Assembly (NCBI GenBank): GCA_051453625.1
Contig: JBOZIK010000001.1
Coordinates: 202,260,686 to 202,324,685 of the forward strand
DNA length: 64,000 nt
Reading direction: 5' to 3'
From: Welwitschia mirabilis
Taxonomy: Eukaryota > Gnetophyta > Gnetopsida > Welwitschiales
Below are positions 47,111 to 60,099 of this stretch, piece after piece (positions within the stretch are counted from its first letter, which is position 1; each line of letters opens with the position of its first letter). A program made the translations under genes and the position numbers. The notes under the pieces are model-generated. The model saw only the letters and a list, made by a program, of their open reading frames with translations, was not told the origin of the DNA and searched no databases.

Positions 47111-48327
47111 TTAAAAGTCCTTTAAAACAAAAATCAATAATAAGTGATCATGTTATCACCTAAGTAATGGTTAAGATCAAGTTTATTTATGGGTTTTTAA
47201 GGAAACATATGCTTATTTTGAGTATGATGGTTAAGAATACACTCGTTTAAGATCTCCATTTTTGGTAGAACTTAGTTGAAAAGGTTGGATTTGCCTTTGC
47301 ATGTATTCCTCAAGTAAAAAGCCTTTAATGGAAATAAGATTTGTCTTAACTAGGCTAATGAACCAATGACCTTCTAATGTGCATAAAAATAACTATGGAA
47401 AGATGAAAAAAAGAAAATTATATATCTCTTCTCTAAAAGCATATAATAATAATCACTTAGTTGGGTTTAATTAACTACATCAGGGTTATGAATGCCTACT
47501 AGAAATGTAGATCTAATGATATAATTGTAACATGTTCAACTACATTAAGGCTATACACACTTGCTAGACATGCAGTAGTGCGATTTGTAAATACAACACT
47601 CTTAACTCTATTAAAAAAAAATCTCATAATATTGGATTATTAATGTGATTCAAAGGCATAATACTAAGGATTTATGTAAAGGTAAAAACAAAAAATAAAG
47701 AAATGAAAAAGGTGGGAATCAGAGGCTTTATGAGAACTATTGGCTATTAACTTTCATAGTTAGGATTTGCATCAATTTCTTAAATTCATATAATTAAATT
47801 AATTAAAAAAAATTTTGGTTGATATTGTGATCCACTAAAAATACAAAAATATAATAAAAGGTTGATAACTTAGGATAGTTTGTTCATTTATTGATTGATT
47901 TATGGTTTCACTCCGTTTGATGCATTTATCATCTTCATTTTACTCCATTTCACTCCACTTCACTTTGTTACCATTTTTATGAGAAATAATTCCTAAGGCA
48001 TAAACCATTTTTATCAATAAACCTTTCACATAGTATTATTTTAGTGTAGATAGTTTCTCTTTTCCCTTAGGTTTTCACTATAATTAGTGCTTAGCTTAGT
48101 TCCATGATTTTTAAAAAAAGAACCCTTCATATTTCTTAAAAGACTTAAAAGTTATTCACTATAAACTTCAAGGATAAAGATCAATTTAGTCAAGGGGTGT
48201 GGCATATTGATTTTCACTAAATTTTTTCACTTCTATACCTTAACCACATAAAATTTTTTATATAATTTTCAAAGTTATATCTTGTTCATGCTTAAGCACA
48301 TTTAACTTCAATAATTTTTCCATGTTT
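47111..48327. other. E2 region between INT and 3' LTR
   Basis: About 1.2 kb with no conserved frame. Athila elements often have an extra ORF here; none can be recognised. E1 has no such region. Confidence 0.5.
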
Positions 48328-48340
48328 AAGGTTGTAGGTA
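48328..48340 (+). other. polypurine tract remnant of E2
   Basis: AAGGTTGTAGGTA directly precedes TGTTAACA, the start of the 3' LTR. It is a weak, decayed purine tract. Confidence 0.4.
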
Positions 48341-49668
48341 TGTTAACATGTAAAAATTAATATTATGATTAAGCTTAATACCAATTAATCTTAATAAAAG
48401 ACATTAATAGCATTAATTTCATCATAAAAACATATCTTCTATTTATTTTCATATTAATTGCAAACTCAACTATTTCCATGACATTTTTAGATTTCTTAAG
48501 CTTAAAGGACATCACTTAATCTCATAAGCATCAAAGATAAAATGCTGGCACATCCATCTAAGACCATTAGTGTCATTAGCCTTTCTATGTAGATTACTTC
48601 AAACTCACTTTATTAGCTTATCATGAAAAATTGGATAAAATGTAGTTATGGGCTTGATCTAATTCCACATCATAAATTAATTATATTCTTGATAACATAT
48701 GACAGTGGTGATGAGGATTCACAAGACATTTGGCAAGGCTAATTAGGATGATAGTGGAGACACATGGCATAGTCAGTGATTGGCAGTAGCTGCAGTACTC
48801 TAGAGTTAAGTGTTAAAATCATCATAAGCATCTTAACCAATTGGAAAAGAAGACAAACCATCCTACCTAATGTAATCATGTAATTGTCCACCTAATACTA
48901 TAAGACAAGGGCTTATAACCACTTCTTACTCCCATATCTTACTATAAAAGGACCTTAAAGCCTTTATTGCATCATCTTTGTCTTTGAGAATTGTAGAACC
49001 TTAGAGCATTGACTTGTGATATCTTTCTAAGTGACTCGTTGGAAAAGTGAGCTAGCCTTTGAAGATTGCTAAAAAGTTATCATGCTTCTTTTTCCCTTAT
49101 TGTAAATTTATTCTTTTTGGTAATGCAAAAATTTTTTTCTTTGATTTCAATTCATGAGTAATATTATAATTCAAATTCTTAGGTAACTACTTTAATCATT
49201 AAGTTTATTTTAGTTGTGTAAATTCCTTTTAAAAACTTATCCCAAGTTTTTAAATTTTGTAAATCTTGCGTAATTCGGGATTTCTTACTTTCTATTATTA
49301 TTTCAAGATCAAATAATTAATTTGATTCATCATTTATCATATGCTAGATGAGATTATGCCTTGTTATTTAGACTAAAAGTCCTTGATGATTTTAAGTATT
49401 TTGCAAAAAGACGATTGAACAACATTAGAGAGAAGAATTGATTAGGACAAGTTAGTAATACCTTGGAGCTAGTTTGGTCCCCTCCTTTCTCAAAACAAAG
49501 TTTAACTTAAAACTCTAAACATCATTTTCATTTTTGTTTCTTTTCTTAAAATTATAAATTGCATTAACCATAAGTTATTATAATTCTGAACCTAAACCCA
49601 TGTTATCCCTAAGGAGTAATGATAGCTAAGTGAAAACTTAGGTTTAAAATTTAGATCATTGTACTACA
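48341..49668 (+). repeat. 3' LTR of E2
   Basis: A 1,328-bp LTR from TGTTAACATG to ACTACA. It matches the 5' LTR on both sides of S1 and gives the uninterrupted reference for that insertion. TATAAAAG lies at 48,943-48,950. Confidence 0.9.
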
Positions 49669-50330
49669 TTAATGAACTATCTCAAAACATGGAGCAACTA
49701 AAGATTGTCCAATAAAAAAGGAGACAAGAAAAAGATAAGTGATAAGTAGGGAAGTAATTCCCTAATACATCATAAAATCCTAAACAACAATGTTTACAAC
49801 TACTAAAAGAAGATTTCAATGTATCCTCTCTTCATGATTATTACCCATTCTAGCAGATGGTCAACCACTTTATCGAGAAGTATCAATATCACCTCCACAT
49901 ACAAGAGATCATAAAGGCCTCTTGTGGCTTTATAAACCCTTCTTCTCATCTTAATAACATGTAGTACTATAATATTATAGATTTCCTAGGAAAGGTTAAT
50001 GTCACCTCCATTCATTAGAAAAGTAAGAATGAGCTTATTAACCTTAAGGAAGAGGTGATATCTTATTAGATATCTATCTATACTAGAAGAGACACAACTA
50101 TAAACAAAGAAGCCATTGGACTCAATTCAAATGACAAAATCACTGAGAAGTTCAAAGGGAAGGAAAAGGAATTACTCACCATGTTTATTTTACCCAGTAA
50201 GAACTAGACGCCTCCCAACCAAGATGCATCTAATAATCCTTCATCACCCTCTATGGATGAAAGAGATTAGACTTTGACCTTAGTAAAAGGTTCTTCAAAA
50301 GCCAGAACTAAAGAAAAGAAGACGTTCACT
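49669..50330 (+). pseudogene. E3 gag, 3' part (decayed)
   Basis: The frame resumes after E2 with NELSQNMEQLKIVQ and continues with charged, stop-containing sequence (for example DKITEKFKGKEKELLTM). It joins in phase to the helical end of the 5' gag part at 36,900, which shows where E2 inserted. No zinc knuckle is visible. Confidence 0.6.
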
Positions 50331-50960
50331 TTATCATACAATGTGGTGAAAGACCTCAAGAAGTGCAAAGCTAATCTATCCATCCTAGATGTCCTTTGGA
50401 TGAGTAGAGATGCAAGAAATCATCTTACTTAGGCTTGCATAACTACTAATGTATAAAGAGTAAAAGATTTACCTCTTGAAATAAATGTATTAGGATTGAA
50501 ATTAAAAGATACCATATTGACTATTAACAAAAAGGTACCACCCTTTCTAGCTACCTTACATATGTTTGAAAAGAATCTTTGCAATTGCCTTATAAACTCT
50601 AGAGCTTTCACCAACATACTTCCCTCTAAGGTGGTTAAGAAAATGGACTTGACTATGGAGGAACGCAGTAATTTAATCAACTAGCTTAATTGCACCAACA
50701 TCAAGGATTAGCACATTCTTAAGGATGTTATATCCTAGGGTCATAAGTGTCATAGACTTCTATGTTGTTAATATCATAGCCATATATAGTGCCTTATTGT
50801 GTTGGAGCTCGGTGGCTTTCCTTAATGCTTATATCTTTTTAGACTACTCTCACATTTGGCTACCTTGAAAAGAAGTTCCTAATTAAATCTGTATCAAAAG
50901 AGAGCCCTATCTAAAGTATAATATCACTTCTTATGATAAATATACGACAAATCCAAATGA
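50331..50960 (+). pseudogene. E3 aspartic protease region (decayed)
   Basis: YNVVKDLKKCKANLSILDVL near 50,338 is the segment that precedes PR in many plant gypsy elements. The frame then runs open at 50,496-50,684 through VPPFLATLHM and CLINSRAFTNILP. The active-site DSGA has become NSRA (codons 50,595-50,606). Both lost residues need one G-to-A each. After ~50,700 the sequence decays and reaches the 3' LTR without any RT, RNase H or INT. The opposite-strand frame at 50,429-50,680 is a shadow. Confidence 0.7.
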
Positions 50961-51132
50961 ATTCATCATTAGTTCTATTCTTGAAACTTATCTTTTCAAG
51001 GCCCTTCCATGCATCTCTCATGCATGATAAGTAGAGTCAGGATTATGTAAATATGTAAATATTAGTTTTTATTTATCACATCTAAACCCCTCTCATAATC
51101 CTTCTACATCCCCTCCTTTGTAATAGATTTTT

Positions 51133-51145
51133 AGAGGTGAGCAAG
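51133..51145 (+). other. polypurine tract remnant of E3
   Basis: AGAGGTGAGCAAG directly precedes TGTTATGG at 51,146, the start of the 3' LTR. Confidence 0.5.
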
Positions 51146-54100
51146 TGTTATGGCCTAAGACAGCTCCACTACTTAGGAAACCCCTCTATCTTTCATTGTC
51201 TACCTGACTTTCCCTTTTTCCTTTTCTTTTTCATCTTTCTTTCCTTCCTATATCCCCTTTTCTCATCCTTCCTATCCTTTTCCCTTTCCTTTTCACCTTC
51301 TCTTCTATCCTCCTGTTCTTCTTCCCTTTTCCCCTTTTCTTAATGTTATTTTGACCCCTTCTTCAACCTGAAGATCCTAGAATTCTATGTATAAGGCATT
51401 GTATTTCTATATTTTAATGCTTAAGGTGTGGAATCTAGGCCTTTTTCACATTAAAGGCATGAAAATAACCCTCCTTAAACATCCATTCCTTTCTGATAAG
51501 ACTTTCAAGAACCCCTATGATCTTGATCTTCCTTTAATGATCGATCTTCTTCCTTTTGATGGTAGAATCTGATATCTCCTTGATTTATTCTTTTAATTAG
51601 GTTTAATTAGCATTCATTATTAGGTAAGAACATTAGACAGTTTAGGTTTTACATGGATGACTTCTTATACTGAGTAATAGGATGATCTCTAACTTCAACA
51701 GCTAAGGTAAGTTCTCTTCAATCCAATTATTCTCTTCTATTCTTATCATTTCTCTTACTTTCTTTCCTTCTTTCTTATTCCTCCTCCTTCCTTCTTTTCA
51801 GTATTCTCTTATTTTACTCTACCTCCCTTCTCTTCTCTCAGTCAATTCTCTCCTTCTTCTCTCATTCTGTTCTTTCCATTATTCTCTACTTTCCCTCTTA
51901 CCTCCCCATCTTTTCTTCACCTTTTCTCTCATTGCCTCTTTATTTCCCCTCTTTATTTCTACTTTATCATCTTTTCCTCTTTTTATTCCTCTCTTTTCCT
52001 TTCTTTCCCCTTTTTTCTACATTATTATCTCCCCTTTATCCCTTCTCCCTTTCTTGTATCTCTTCTCCCTTTTCTTTTTTTCTTCCTCTCTCCTTACTTC
52101 CTTTCTAACCTTCCTAACACATCAACAAACCTAAATTCCATTCCTTAGGCATGGAATTCCACTCAATACCATACTTTGGATGTCTATTTTATGTTGGAAT
52201 CATGATTTTACTTTATTAGAACTATGGGAATTCAAGTGTATCTCCCTCCTTGGTTTTAGCCACATGCACCCTACTGCATAGGAATCTGATAAATCTGCTT
52301 CATTCATGTAATTTACTATTGTACCTATGTATATTTCCATAGTGAGCTGACTTTTAATTCATATCTACCCATCTATATAGACCTCTTCCATGCTTAGGAT
52401 ATGAAAGATAGATTTCCTACCCTTCAATATAATATCTTTCATCTCCTTAACACTTCCAGTGATCTTAACACCCCTCTAGACCCACTTTCCTAACTTCCCT
52501 TGCCTTCCATTCCACTTAAATAAATAGGGAATACCTTCACCTTGGTTTCCTTCCTTATTATCCTTCTTTTTCTCCTTATTTCACTCTTTTCCTTTATATT
52601 TCCATTTTTTCATCCTTTTTCTCACCTTGTTCACCTATTTTTTTCCATCCTCATTTTCCTTAAGACCCTCTAAAGCACTTCCCTCCCCTCCTTCCCAGCC
52701 CCGCCCCTACTTCTAACCACTAGAAATTCCATCAAAGTTCACATTAAGAGAATGGAATCCATTTCTCTTTTATTCCAAGGGCATGGAAATGTTTTCTCCT
52801 ACCCTTAAGCTAGATAGCCCTTACATCCATTCTTTATTACCTTTTGAGACTTAGCTATTTTAACCTCTATATTCTTTTCTTACCTACTAATAGTTAAGAA
52901 ACCCCTTTCCAATTGTTTCATTCCATATTATCATCCCTCCATCATCACCATGGGTTTATTATTACCTCATCATCCATATTTGAGGCCTTTTCACTAGTGC
53001 GCTACCAACTTAAAATTCAGAATAGCCCTAAGGATGCATTAAATCCTTAGGGTGCATTAGAGTTAAGTAAGCCTATTCATGGTACTACGCCAATGGGTGA
53101 GAACTAGCTTTATGCCCAATGAGCTAATCACTGCTTTAGTGGGATGTTCCTTTCTCGTACCACTAAAGACTGGTCAACAACTACCACCATACCAATGACT
53201 CTAATCATGCCGATCAGTATCATTGTAGCCATGATTACTACTATTATGATCTAATCAATAACCACCACTTATCAATGACAACAATCATGTCCACTACTAT
53301 CTGATGATGATGGTCATGTTAAGTACCTTAAGCATGAGAACTGTATGTTAGTTTACCACAATTGCTACAAACCTAGAGCTATCTATGAATATCTACATGG
53401 ATTATCATCACTTCATTCCCTTCCCATTCTACCACGTTGATTCCTCTTTTTTGCTTCTAGCTCAAAGCAGAAGTCTCTTCCTTTCTCTCCCATGTTTAGA
53501 TCGCTGCATTTGAGGGATTATCTTTATTTTCTCTCTCAATTCCTGATGCCTTCTCTATCCTAATTATCTTTCTATGAACTAGAGATGTCCTTCTTTCTTT
53601 ATTTGCTTTATAGATGACTAGCATTACCTTCATCATAGTCTTAGTTCCAAGTTAGCAAAGAGAAATATCTTCTTTAATAATGGAAGATAGTAGATGATAT
53701 ATCTAATTATTTCATTGTCTATTGTATTTCTCCTAGTTATTTGCTATTTCTTGTACTGTTTTCTCATGTTATATTATATTCTTTCTCATTTTCCCCCATG
53801 ATGAGAACACTATATAATCATATTCCAAAGGGGGGATGGGGTGTAATCTTTGATTTCAATAATAAAACACAAGTTCTGCTCCACATCTTAATAATTGCAT
53901 TCACTAAATAGCTTAGGAATAATAAGTAAAGGACATGATTTTAGGCAACCTATTTATGAAAAGGAGAACCCAAGCCTTAGATTTCTAGGAGGAAGACCAT
54001 GCATTAGTGTACACTTTTTCTTTGAACCTCATCCTATCTCATCTACTTTACCTAAGAAGATGAACTTATAGGACCCTCTCTTCCCATATCCAAGACTTGA

Positions 54101-54398
54101 CTCACCTTACTTGGCATAAAAACACCTTGGAGCAATCAAGGGGCTACTCTATTTTTAAGGGAATCCTTTCTTCCCTCTATACTTTGCCTTTTCCACTTTT
54201 ATTTCTTTGTTTTATTTATTTTTGTTTCCTGAGAACACCCAGTAGGAGTTATCCATCACTTTAACTCTATTCCCCTTCAGGGAAATCATCTAAGAATACT
54301 TAATTTCTAGTCATCCTCTAAAATAAGTCTAGGACCTCACCCTAGAAAGTAAGCAGTGTTGCTTCTTACAAGCCTAGAAAAGAGAATCCACATCAACA
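51146..54398 (+). repeat. 3' LTR of E3
   Basis: A 3,253-bp LTR from TGTTATGGCC to CATCAACA. It shares with the 5' LTR the pyrimidine tracts, the segment AACACTATATAATCAT (TATA at 53,811-53,818), and the end AAGTCTAGGA-CTCACC near 54,325. Small frames in it (51,137-51,343; 51,387-51,572) have no protein counterpart in the other LTR. Confidence 0.85.
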
Positions 54399-57300
54399 GT
54401 TAGTAAAGAAGTTATTTTATATGTAATATAGTCAAACAAAACAAAATAAATCTATTGGAATTTGACATTAGATTAATCTATGAGTATAAGAATATGATAT
54501 ACATCATAAGCATTAAAATTTTCATTTTTAGTATCCATAATCATTGTTTACATAGATTGTTAAATGACATTGACTATTGCCCATGAAGTTAACCTTCAAT
54601 GTTCAATCCATAGTAAATATTTATCATTAATCAAAATTTAATAGTGTCCTTGCTAATTTTTTTAGGTGTTTTTACCTCTTCCTTTAAAAGTAAAACTTTG
54701 ACTAAAAGGAAATAGTTTATTTTTTCTTAAATCAATGATCAACATTAACATCTTGATCAATGGCAAAATTTGACTTCATGGTTCACAATCAACATTAACT
54801 TAATAATTCAATTTAATTATGATTTTGTCCATTGACTAACTTTAATAGTTTTCTTCTTTTAGTGTATAAAAGTTTTTAAGGCTATAATAAACATGTTTAG
54901 TATTTAATTATCATTATTTAGGATTAACACTCATCATTAGTAAATTTTATTGAAAACACTTGATACTTGGGTTTTGTTATGTGGAACATGCTAAGATAGT
55001 GCATTTTTCAATTAAACTATGAATCCCCAAAAAACTAGTGCCACTATCAGATCCATAACACTATTAGTCCTCTTAAGTCAGATGAATTCCCAAAAGCTAA
55101 AATAAGAATTCCTAATAAAAAATCTTATTTAATTATGAAATGAAAACAAAAATAATAGCCAAAGAATCAAGAAATATTCTAAAATGACTAAATATTAACT
55201 TGATTAATCTTAAATTAAAAATTTTTTTTATTTACTAGATTTAATGTATCTTAATTTACCAAGGATGTGAAACTAAAAGTTAAAACCCAATCCTTGGCTA
55301 CATAAGCATATATTATCACAAGGATTAAGGTACTCAATTTCATATTAGATAAATCATTCCAAATCTCATATCTAGATGATCTTTTTCATTCTTTATTTCC
55401 CCTCACTTTTCATTTATTCCATTCTAATTTCTCTAGGTATGATAAGTACTTATGTCACAATGAGGTTTTAAACTTCTTTTTTCCCTCTCTTAGCATGCAG
55501 GAATGATTGTTTCATGAGTAAAGTACCTTTCCAAGACTACATCTATATTTTGTACTAGATTACTAATTTTCTATAGTATTTACATTATTAGTTAGTAATC
55601 TTTAATATGTAATTTGATCTAATATTATTTTCGATGATTGATATACTTATGATTACTAACCATCTAATAAGTGATTTCAAACTTTCTTTTGTATTTATTA
55701 TTTTGAATTAGTTACTTCAATACTTTGATAGAGTTTTATTAATAGTCAATGTTTGATGCATTAATATTTATGGCATCTTGAACACTATCCTTCTTTCCCT
55801 TCATTTCATTATAAGATGATTCATCTTTGAATGATGATGATATTTTGATATCACAAGTTTCTTTCATATATATTTATGAAATTTAATACCTAAAGTAGAT
55901 AATTTGATTTATCTCCATAAAATCTTTTTATCTTAATAATAGATTAATTGGGATTAAAAAATAACAATGATTTTTGTAATTTTCTTTATTTAGGCTTACT
56001 TGACAGTTTGTTTTGTAAATACTTATTTTAAATGCTTAAGAGGATGTGTTTTATATTATTTCTATAAAATATCCTTAAATAAGTATTTTAATATAGATTC
56101 ACACAATTTTAAGATTCAAAATTTGCCTACAATCCTTGTAAAAAAACAACAGTCAGGGTTTCTTATATTAAACTAGTTTTTCCTAGTTTCATAAGTTTAA
56201 GATTGTAATGTATGCCTTAACTGATAGGGCTTAAATATTACTATTAATAACAATTAAAAGGCATAGCCACTAGTATAAATGAATATATTAATACTCATTG
56301 ATTATCCACAATGGAAACTAAATCAATTACTTTTGATGAATTTTTAAATATGTAATGATTATCTTTTATGGATTTTAGAAAAGATACATACAAAAAGAAT
56401 TTAAATTAAACCTCTAAAATTATCAAATGTGGACATTTCATATTAACTTTGAGGTAATAATGATGCACATTTACTTATTATATAAATGTAAACTCTTATC
56501 ATTTAAAGGTCCACATGTAAAGTCAAGAGTTTTTGTGAAGCATCATCATTAATGGTAAGTGAAAATGGGGAAAAAGGATTAAAAACATGAAGTTAAGTAA
56601 ATAGCACAAGATAATGTGAATAAAACTTAATGAGCTAAAATATTTAACTCTAAATGTATCTAAATCAACATCTTTAATGATATGCTTAAAAGTAATTAAG
56701 CGTTTTAATGGTGTTTGCACTAGTATAATAATAAAACTTGTTTTAGAACAAGAAGGAAGGGTTTATCAAGTTATAGATTTCATGAAGACCAATATTTTTA
56801 AGTGTAGATGCATTATCACAAAAATGTAACATTAAGTAGTATATTTTCATTTTATGTATATGTATAATTGTTTGTTTTTTCTTATGTTTAGATGCATGTA
56901 CAACTATGACTTGTGATTGTATATAGAACATATAAGATATTTTTTGGAATATTCTTGATTTATTTCTTTATTAGAAAAGAAAAGAAATAATCATCAACAT
57001 TTGTAATCACTAATAAATAATGAATAATTAATTTAAAAATGTAACTCTAGAAGTTCAATAGATGGTTACAAATAAAACTTAAAAAACAAAAATATGGAAA
57101 CAAGATTCCACGATAGGATTTTAGATGATATTAATAATAAATACATAAAAAAGGATGCCTTGTTATGGATGAGTCAATTAGTATGGATATATGAAGATTA
57201 TTTATTTTTTAATCTAATCCTAGATACAAAAAGAAAAGTACTAAATTAAATTAACAAAATAAAATAACATAAAGAAACACTAAAAGAAGAGTTTTTATGA

Positions 57301-58989
57301 AACTGCTTTAATACAAGGAGGAACCAATAATAAACTCTCAAAAATCAATAGAAGGAAAAGAATATTAAGTTATAGAAAATAAACAATTCATGAAGAGTAA
57401 TGATCTACATGGGAAAATAGTAAAAAGTAATAAGCAAAAAACCTTAATATTGTTTTCATGCATTTCCTTTATATTTTAATTAAATGAAACTAAATGAAAT
57501 ACATATAAGGTTTAATTAGCTAGTTATTGCATACTAATAAGAAATCTATAGTTATTTTAAAAACATTGTTTAAATCAGTTAGATATAATATCTGTTGTCA
57601 TTTAGTGAATACTAGGCCTAGAAAATCACAATTAAAACTTAATGGTTATCATACTACAATAAATTATGTGTGGATTTTGGTGTAGTTCGACTAATGTATT
57701 CAATATGCACCCCATGTGAGTTTTAACGTTTTAGATACAAATCGCAATGAATGCCTAGATATTCTCATATGTCAATAAGGCCTATCCATAGTTTTTACCT
57801 AACCAACAAACCTAGTAATCATGTTGAATGTGTTATAGTTTGTAATGAATAACCTTCTTTCAAATAAAAAGTGGGAAAAAAACTGTCATAAACCATGATA
57901 TTTCCTTTAAGGACATTTAATTTTTAAGTAAAAATTTATTAGTATATTTCATTTTGATGGTAAACCTTTATAATGTAAATAGTTGTTCATTGTATAGGGA
58001 GTAAAACTAAGAATAAATAATTTCTTGTTTGTAACAATTACTAATATTAACTAATTTATGTATATGTGTGATCTATACCTATAAATTGATTGATAAAAAT
58101 TTAGTATTTTTATTTTTATTATAATTATCTATTTATTAAATTAATAGTTGTATATATTTTTTAACATAAAAAGTTACACTTTCAAGCAAACAAAATGTTT
58201 ATTGCAATGTCTCAATTTCCTTGGTTAATAAATTTTAATAGATTGGTAAAAGAGGAGTAAATAACTTTAGCTTCTTTCTTGATTGCTTTAATATGTATTG
58301 AGATCTTATCTATAAATATTTGGTTATAAACTAGGTCATGTCTATTTTCAATATTATAAATATAGATTAGCATGATGAATTTAAAAAAAAATACATAAAA
58401 CTTTTAACAAAATATAATAAGCTATGATAACATATGATATTCTTTTAAGGATGATTGGTTTTACGTTATATGAAGATTTCTTATTATCTTTAATCTTTGT
58501 GGTAAACCTTCTATAATATAAATAACTATTCATTATATATACAGTGAAATAAAGAGTAAGGAATGTCATATTTACATAAAATGAGTTTTCTATGTAAAAT
58601 AAAATGTAAAAATTAATAAAATTGCTTTCTCTTAAAACTAATTGGAATAATAACTAATTTATTTATTAATACATATACTAGATATTTATAAAAAATCTTA
58701 ATATAAAGACATAGGATCTGCATCTACAACTCTTTTATAAAGATTTATTTATGAGGTTTATTTGAATAAAGATTTATATTTGTTAAATTCTCAATGTTAA
58801 CATTTTGAGATAAGGGACCATTAATTTCCTTATGAAAGTGGAGAATAAAATCCCTTTATATGCAAATAACCTAATAATTAATGAGGTTTAAACTATTATT
58901 TCTTTATCTCTTCCCATGCAAGTTGTAAGTATTTGCAATGGCTTTGAAAGAACTATGAAGGCTAATTCTAGAGGTAGAATAATTAGTAA
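54399..58989. other. AT-rich DNA, one duplicated block, no recognised gene
   Basis: I see no element motifs, primer sites or long frames. A ~130-bp block is present twice in direct orientation, at about 57,880-58,010 and 58,415-58,565 (both contain TAAACCTT(T/C)TATAAT and then TATTCAT or GTTCATTGTAT). Minus-strand frames of about 62-65 codons near 56,520-56,930 and 58,381-58,569 are of chance length. Confidence 0.5.
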
Positions 58990-59640
58990 CATAATTCATT
59001 TATCCCTTTCTAATGAAACTTTTTAGTAACATGATTTTCAATTTGCATCATCATAGTTTGTTTTTTTTTTTTAATTCTTTTTTCCTCCCAACTTTTAGAT
59101 TTTTTACCTTAGTCATTGCCTTTTCTAGTGTAAATCCACTTACAAATCCAATCAACATTTTTGCATAATGAAGTACTTACTAGCAATGTTTATCATTTTT
59201 CTTATAACTTTATCTTAGTTGATCTTACAAGCAATCATTTCATCAATGGATCATTTAGCATTCATACCTTTATACTTAGGCATGTGCTATTGATTACATT
59301 TATATGAAAATTTAACATAGATATTACTTGTAAAGCATCCAATCTAACTTCATGCATATTGGAATTACCAAATTTGCCATTAAGTTTTGAAAAATATAAG
59401 CCTGAGATTGTTAAGTTCCTTGTGAATGTTTTAAATAAAGAAAATAGGATTTCTTATAAAGGTAAATCAAAAATATATACTATCCAAATCAATTTGAAAA
59501 ATAGAAAAACATTTTTTAATGAAAGGCTACAAAACATGTTTTTACCTAGTGAGTAGTTTACTTTAATGTTTCAAATTCCTCTCATCAACAAGAGTATCAT
59601 TCATTTTTGCAATTCCCATATTTGGAAAAGAAATAAAAAC
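58990..59640 (+). pseudogene. LINE ORF1 (decayed)
   Basis: The clearest frame is 59,359-59,556: MELPNLPLSFEKYKPEI, then ENRISYKGKSKIYTIQINLKN. Plant L1 ORF1 proteins have a similar E-x-PNLP...Y stretch after the DUF4283 domain. It then continues as VTYFNVSNS, HQ-x-HF and FPYLEKK-like words near 59,560-59,630, which fit a degraded CCHC knuckle with its cysteines changed. ORF1 protein binds LINE RNA. Confidence 0.55.
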
Positions 59641-60099
59641 ACTATGCCTTGAAAGAGAAAGAATGTAATGAGAAGAATGTAGAATATATTTAAAAAACTA
59701 TGAACCAAACATTTTCTATTGATACTCACATACTGGATAATATGTCTAAAAATATTAATGAAGTTAGGAATAAAAAATAAAAAAATAATACATAAAGAAC
59801 CCTATTAATGACAAAGTGAAATAATAAATTATTATCAATAAAGATTATTTTCAAAAAGAAATGTATCTAAAAATACCATAAAAATAATGAAATTCTTTTT
59901 TATAAGAAAACCTTATACATTTGATGATGTTAATCTAGTCATTAAGGTTTCTATAGCTATTTCATGCACAAATCCTTTTGTAGTGTAAAAAAATATAATG
60001 GATGTAAGTATTAATTATATTACTAAAGACATCTTCATTCCACATATAACCATGGATTCCAAAACTATTTCTCTATGATTATAATTTTTTAAAATGTAA

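Larger units (their letters stand above)
36913..49668 (+). mobile_element. E2: decayed Athila/Tat-like Ty3/gypsy retrotransposon nested in E3
   Basis: The full order is present on the plus strand: 5' LTR (36,913-40,298, interrupted by S1), tRNA-Asp-type primer site, gag, PR, RT, RNase H, INT, a ~1.2-kb region without a frame, purine tract, and 3' LTR (48,341-49,668). The 5' LTR without S1 is ~1,349 bp and the 3' LTR 1,328 bp. It inserted into the gag coding region of E3 (flanks AAACTTA and TTAATGAAC share TTA). Pol has an intact DSGA protease motif but FMDN in place of FMDD in RT, and many stops. Confidence 0.9.
32657..54398 (+). mobile_element. E3: outer LTR retrotransposon, internally deleted and interrupted
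   Basis: Two ~3.1-3.25-kb direct repeats (32,657-35,752 and 51,146-54,398) flank an initiator-Met-type primer site, a gag remnant, inserted element E2, and the rest of gag plus protease. Subtracting E2, the internal region is only ~2.6 kb. It has no RT, RNase H or INT, so E3 is a deletion derivative or a non-autonomous type that depended on another element. All segments point in the same direction. GCTAGTA (32,649-32,655) and GTTAGTA (54,399-54,405) may be the target-site duplication, one base off at the left. Confidence 0.8.
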
